Positions 61,702 through 64,000 of a stretch of DNA of 64,000 nucleotides are shown here, one piece after another. Below the pieces are notes generated by a model. That model saw nothing but the letters and a program-made list of their open reading frames with translations. It made no database searches and had not been told where the DNA came from. The DNA is taken from positions 2,046,001-2,110,000 of the forward strand of contig NZ_CP181045.1 of assembly GCF_047795645.1 (NCBI RefSeq), written 5' to 3'. The translations under genes and the position numbers were made by a program. This DNA is from Salipaludibacillus sp047795645 (lineage in GTDB: Bacteria > Bacillota > Bacilli > Bacillales > Salisediminibacteriaceae). Position 1 is the stretch's first letter; the number at the start of each line of letters is the position of its first letter.

Positions 61702-62154
61702 ATGAGAAATTTATTGAAAACATCTAACGGATTAACACTAATTGAATTACTTGTATCAATAACACTGCTCTCTATGGTTTTATTCATAATAACTTCTATC
61801 CATCTTTTTTCTATAAACCAATCTAATCATCAAACAACACACATAGAACATCAATCTAATGTTCGTTTAGTATTGAACACAGTTACAAAAGAAATTAGGA
61901 AAGCCCAAGAAATTGTACTATTAGAAGAAGGAAATGATGATAAATTCCATAAAATTGAAATGAACGAAGTCTCATACGAGTTTTATGAATCAACAAACAC
62001 GATAAAAAAAAATGAGATAAACTTCGTTGAGGATATTGGGAACTTTTGGGTTAAAGAACACAATGATGGAAAGTTAGAAATCTTCGTTGAAAGTACACAA
62101 TTAACGAATGGGAAAAAGACTCAGTTTAGCACCGAGATCTATACTAGAAAGTAG
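61702..62154 (+). CDS. Minor prepilin-like protein 2
   Basis: A 150-aa protein with prepilin motif NGLTLIELLVSITLLSMVLF and a PilW/GspJ-like body containing NVRLVLNTVTKEIRKAQEIV. ATG 61702 has GGGAGAG upstream. It lies 4 bp behind the first minor prepilin gene. It probably belongs to the pilus tip complex. Confidence 0.87.
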   Translation: MRNLLKTSNGLTLIELLVSITLLSMVLFIITSIHLFSINQSNHQTTHIEHQSNVRLVLNTVTKEIRKAQEIVLLEEGNDDKFHKIEMNEVSYEFYESTNTIKKNEINFVEDIGNFWVKEHNDGKLEIFVESTQLTNGKKTQFSTEIYTRK

Positions 62155-62163
62155 GTGATACTT

Positions 62164-63615
62164 TTGTCAAAAGATAATATAATAATACGCTCACTCACAA
62201 ATCAAAATGGAATATCCTTAATAGTTGTATTGATATTGTTGACTGTTATGTCTATCACTGCTGTAAGCCTATTTGCACTAACTGCAACTAATTTAAAACT
62301 CAATGCAGGTGAAAGAGATTATCAATCTTCTTATTATATCGCAGACTCGGGAATAACAATATTTTTAAACGAAATAGAGCCTCAAATAGTTAATTTGTAC
62401 TTAGATAGTGCAAATGAAGGCGAGTTTTTATCGAAAGTTGAAAACTTCTTTCAACAAGAGCAAAACACTCCACGTACTTATGATGACACATTTCAGGAAT
62501 CCTTTGGGCATACTCCTAAATCTACTATCAATGTCAAAGTTGAAAATAAAACGAATAATATTGAAGGTGTTCATAGCTACCCTATTGAATCGGTAGGTGT
62601 GATTGGAGATCGAAAACGAACCGTCGAGTCTTCATTTAACGTTCAATGGATCGAAAAAAACAGCGGTGGTGAGTCAATAAGTTATGATTCTGCAATTTTT
62701 GCAAATGGATTAATTGAGCTTAGTGGAGGTGCAACAATAAATGGAGATGTAGGGACAAATGCTCCTCTAAGTAGTATTTCAATTAGTGGTGGTGCAAACA
62801 TTAATGGAAATACAAAAGCAAATCTAGATAAAACCTATAAATTACCATCTTTTCCGACTTTTCCAATCAATTTATCCCCACACCCTAACAAACAAATTAG
62901 CGATTCTGGTGGACACAATATACACGAAGTATTTCAAGACGGGAATCTTCGAATCAACCATTATTTAGCTCATAACTATATATTCGAAATGACAGATAGC
63001 TATTATATGCCTGAAATAATTATAAATTCAAATCGAAATCTAATTATTGATACAGGTAACGAGGACCGGGTTATTTTAGTAGATCATCTAAATGTACAAA
63101 ATGGCCACATTGAGTTACGTGGAAATGGATCCCTAACCTTTTATGTCACTGGTAATATATCCATGGGCAGTGGAAGTACAATAAATAATAATGGGAATAT
63201 TAATGATTTAAATATCTATTTAAAGAGAAGTGACAGCATTCCTAAAACCCTGATACTCGCTGGAAATCAAAAAATATTTGGTTCCTTCTATGGTGAAGAT
63301 ACAAATATCACTTTGACAGCTAGCGGTGGTTTTCAAGGGCATGTTTTTACTGGCGGAAGTTCAGTTACTATTTCCGGTGGGTCATATAATAATAGTTTGT
63401 TTTTCGCACCTAATGCAGAGTTCTCTTTAGAAGGAGGCGGAGAAATTTCCGGTGCTGTTATTTCTGATACGTTCAAAGCTGACGGAGGAACTTCTGTTAC
63501 TTACGGAGAGTTAGAATTGCCACTCCCCTTTTTCCCTGATTTAGAAGATGATGAAGAAGACACGATTGTTAGTCCTGATACTATCATTACAAAAAATCCT
63601 ATTCGCGAAAAATAG
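62164..63615 (+). CDS. PilX-like large pilus-associated protein
   Basis: A 483-aa protein. The N-terminus (QNGISLIVVLILLTVMSITA, residue +5 not Glu) matches the PilX N-terminal domain, and AGERDYQSSYYIADSGI is the typical follow-on. Residues about 170-465 are a Gly/Asn-rich parallel beta-helix-like region with repeats such as LSGGATINGDVG, ISGGANINGN and ISGGSYNNS. The tail is acidic. Start TTG 62164 is five bases behind AGGTGA. It may cap the pilus and act as an adhesin. A terminator follows. Confidence 0.85.
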   Translation: MSKDNIIIRSLTNQNGISLIVVLILLTVMSITAVSLFALTATNLKLNAGERDYQSSYYIADSGITIFLNEIEPQIVNLYLDSANEGEFLSKVENFFQQEQNTPRTYDDTFQESFGHTPKSTINVKVENKTNNIEGVHSYPIESVGVIGDRKRTVESSFNVQWIEKNSGGESISYDSAIFANGLIELSGGATINGDVGTNAPLSSISISGGANINGNTKANLDKTYKLPSFPTFPINLSPHPNKQISDSGGHNIHEVFQDGNLRINHYLAHNYIFEMTDSYYMPEIIINSNRNLIIDTGNEDRVILVDHLNVQNGHIELRGNGSLTFYVTGNISMGSGSTINNNGNINDLNIYLKRSDSIPKTLILAGNQKIFGSFYGEDTNITLTASGGFQGHVFTGGSSVTISGGSYNNSLFFAPNAEFSLEGGGEISGAVISDTFKADGGTSVTYGELELPLPFFPDLEDDEEDTIVSPDTIITKNPIREK

Positions 63616-63636
63616 TATGATTGAAAAATAGATTCC

Positions 63637-63671
63637 AAAAGAAGGCACCCCATAAGGGATGCCTTCTTTTT
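63637..63671. terminator. Terminator behind the minor pilin operon
   Basis: AAAAGAAGGCACCCC pairs with GGGATGCCTTCTTTT around a short loop; T-runs on both strands suit the convergent gene as well. Confidence 0.85.
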
Positions 63672-64000
63672 AATATCCTTTAATCGGGTGACCGTCTTCA
63701 TCGTATTTTGGAAAAACTGGTGGAGCTTGATCGTTATTCATCGATCCATCAATCGACTCCTGTTCGCCATCGTCACCACCATTTTCACCTTGTGTACCTG
63801 AAGTTTCAGCTTCATTATAATCATCGTTAGTGGCTGTATTTTGATTCATCTCATCATTCAAGAAATTACCTTCTGAGTCAGATAAAATTTGGTCACTAGA
63901 ACTATTCGAAGACTGGTCTGAACCGTCCGTTGGCGTTTGGTCCTCATCATTTCCCTTGGCTGGTCCACTTATGAATTCATCGTTTTCAGAATCCATGATA
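63670..64000 (-). CDS. Acidic Asn/Ser/Asp-rich C-terminal tail of a gene entering from the right
   Basis: At least 109 residues in an open frame that continues past the window edge, so the ATG at 63996 may be internal. The visible part is disordered and acidic (for example NDEDQTPTDGSDQSSNSSSD) and ends PPVFPKYDEDGHPIKGY. Tails like this occur on cell-surface or penicillin-binding proteins, but no function can be given. Confidence 0.6.
   Translation of the reverse strand, partial: IMDSENDEFISGPAKGNDEDQTPTDGSDQSSNSSSDQILSDSEGNFLNDEMNQNTATNDDYNEAETSGTQGENGGDDGEQESIDGSMNNDQAPPVFPKYDEDGHPIKGY

Overview
The window is a chromosomal segment of a low-GC, endospore-forming Bacillaceae bacterium. The evidence is the block spoIIB-maf-radC-mreBCD-minCD-spoIVFA-spoIVFB-rplU-prp-rpmA, a Bacillus-type Fnr with a C-terminal cysteine cluster, strong AAGGAGG-type ribosome binding sites, TTG/GTG starts, and an L27 leader with its Prp protease. 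A Rne/Rng-type RNase between rplU and spoIVFB and a TAXI-type TRAP transporter suggest an environmental, possibly alkaliphilic or halophilic, Bacillus relative. That placement is inferred; no species is claimed.

Layout. 1-4.6 kb: an MCP and the start of another gene, each with a CcpA cre-like site just downstream of a putative -10, then an AraC regulator divergent from a MATE exporter. 4.9-12.1 kb: TAXI binding protein, fused TRAP permease, an RpiR regulator with a class III aminotransferase, and a divergent radical-SAM 2,3-aminomutase homologue, probably one amino-acid-related unit. 12.4-17.9 kb: lipoprotein, Gln/Met/Gly/Tyr-rich protein, B12/radical SAM protein, quinone-reductase-like flavoprotein and an EAL protein. 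18.1-18.8 kb: a PrdB/GrdB-like protein read through an in-frame UGA, with a SECIS-like hairpin directly behind it, so a candidate selenoprotein. 19-31.9 kb: housekeeping and small genes (pterin dehydratase, YebC, Pcp, DUF1659/DUF2922/YvrJ set, Fnr, TetR, HlyIII, BdbC plus thioredoxin-like partner, PAS-GGDEF-EAL, alanine dehydrogenase).

32-37.3 kb: a pstSCAB-phoU operon ending in an OmpR-type regulator whose phospho-acceptor Asp is replaced by Glu. A four-repeat Pho box lies upstream of pstS, and an IS1182-like element is inserted next to it. 39-52.9 kb: MBL hydrolase, then the ribosomal/sporulation/cell-shape block. 53-63.6 kb: a type IV pilus locus (pilB, pilT, pilC, pilin, pilD, pilM, pilN, pilO) with divergent minor prepilins and a large PilX-like protein. 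The PilB N-terminus carries tandem MshEN-type motifs, and the window also encodes two c-di-GMP enzymes, so c-di-GMP control of piliation is a reasonable hypothesis.

Structure not explained by genes: a ~100-bp two-hairpin repeat in three copies, each behind a gene 3' end; a perfect 18-bp palindrome upstream of the aminotransferase; and an IS leader in which an upstream arm can sequester the transposase ribosome binding site only in read-through transcripts. No tRNA, rRNA or CRISPR array was recognised.
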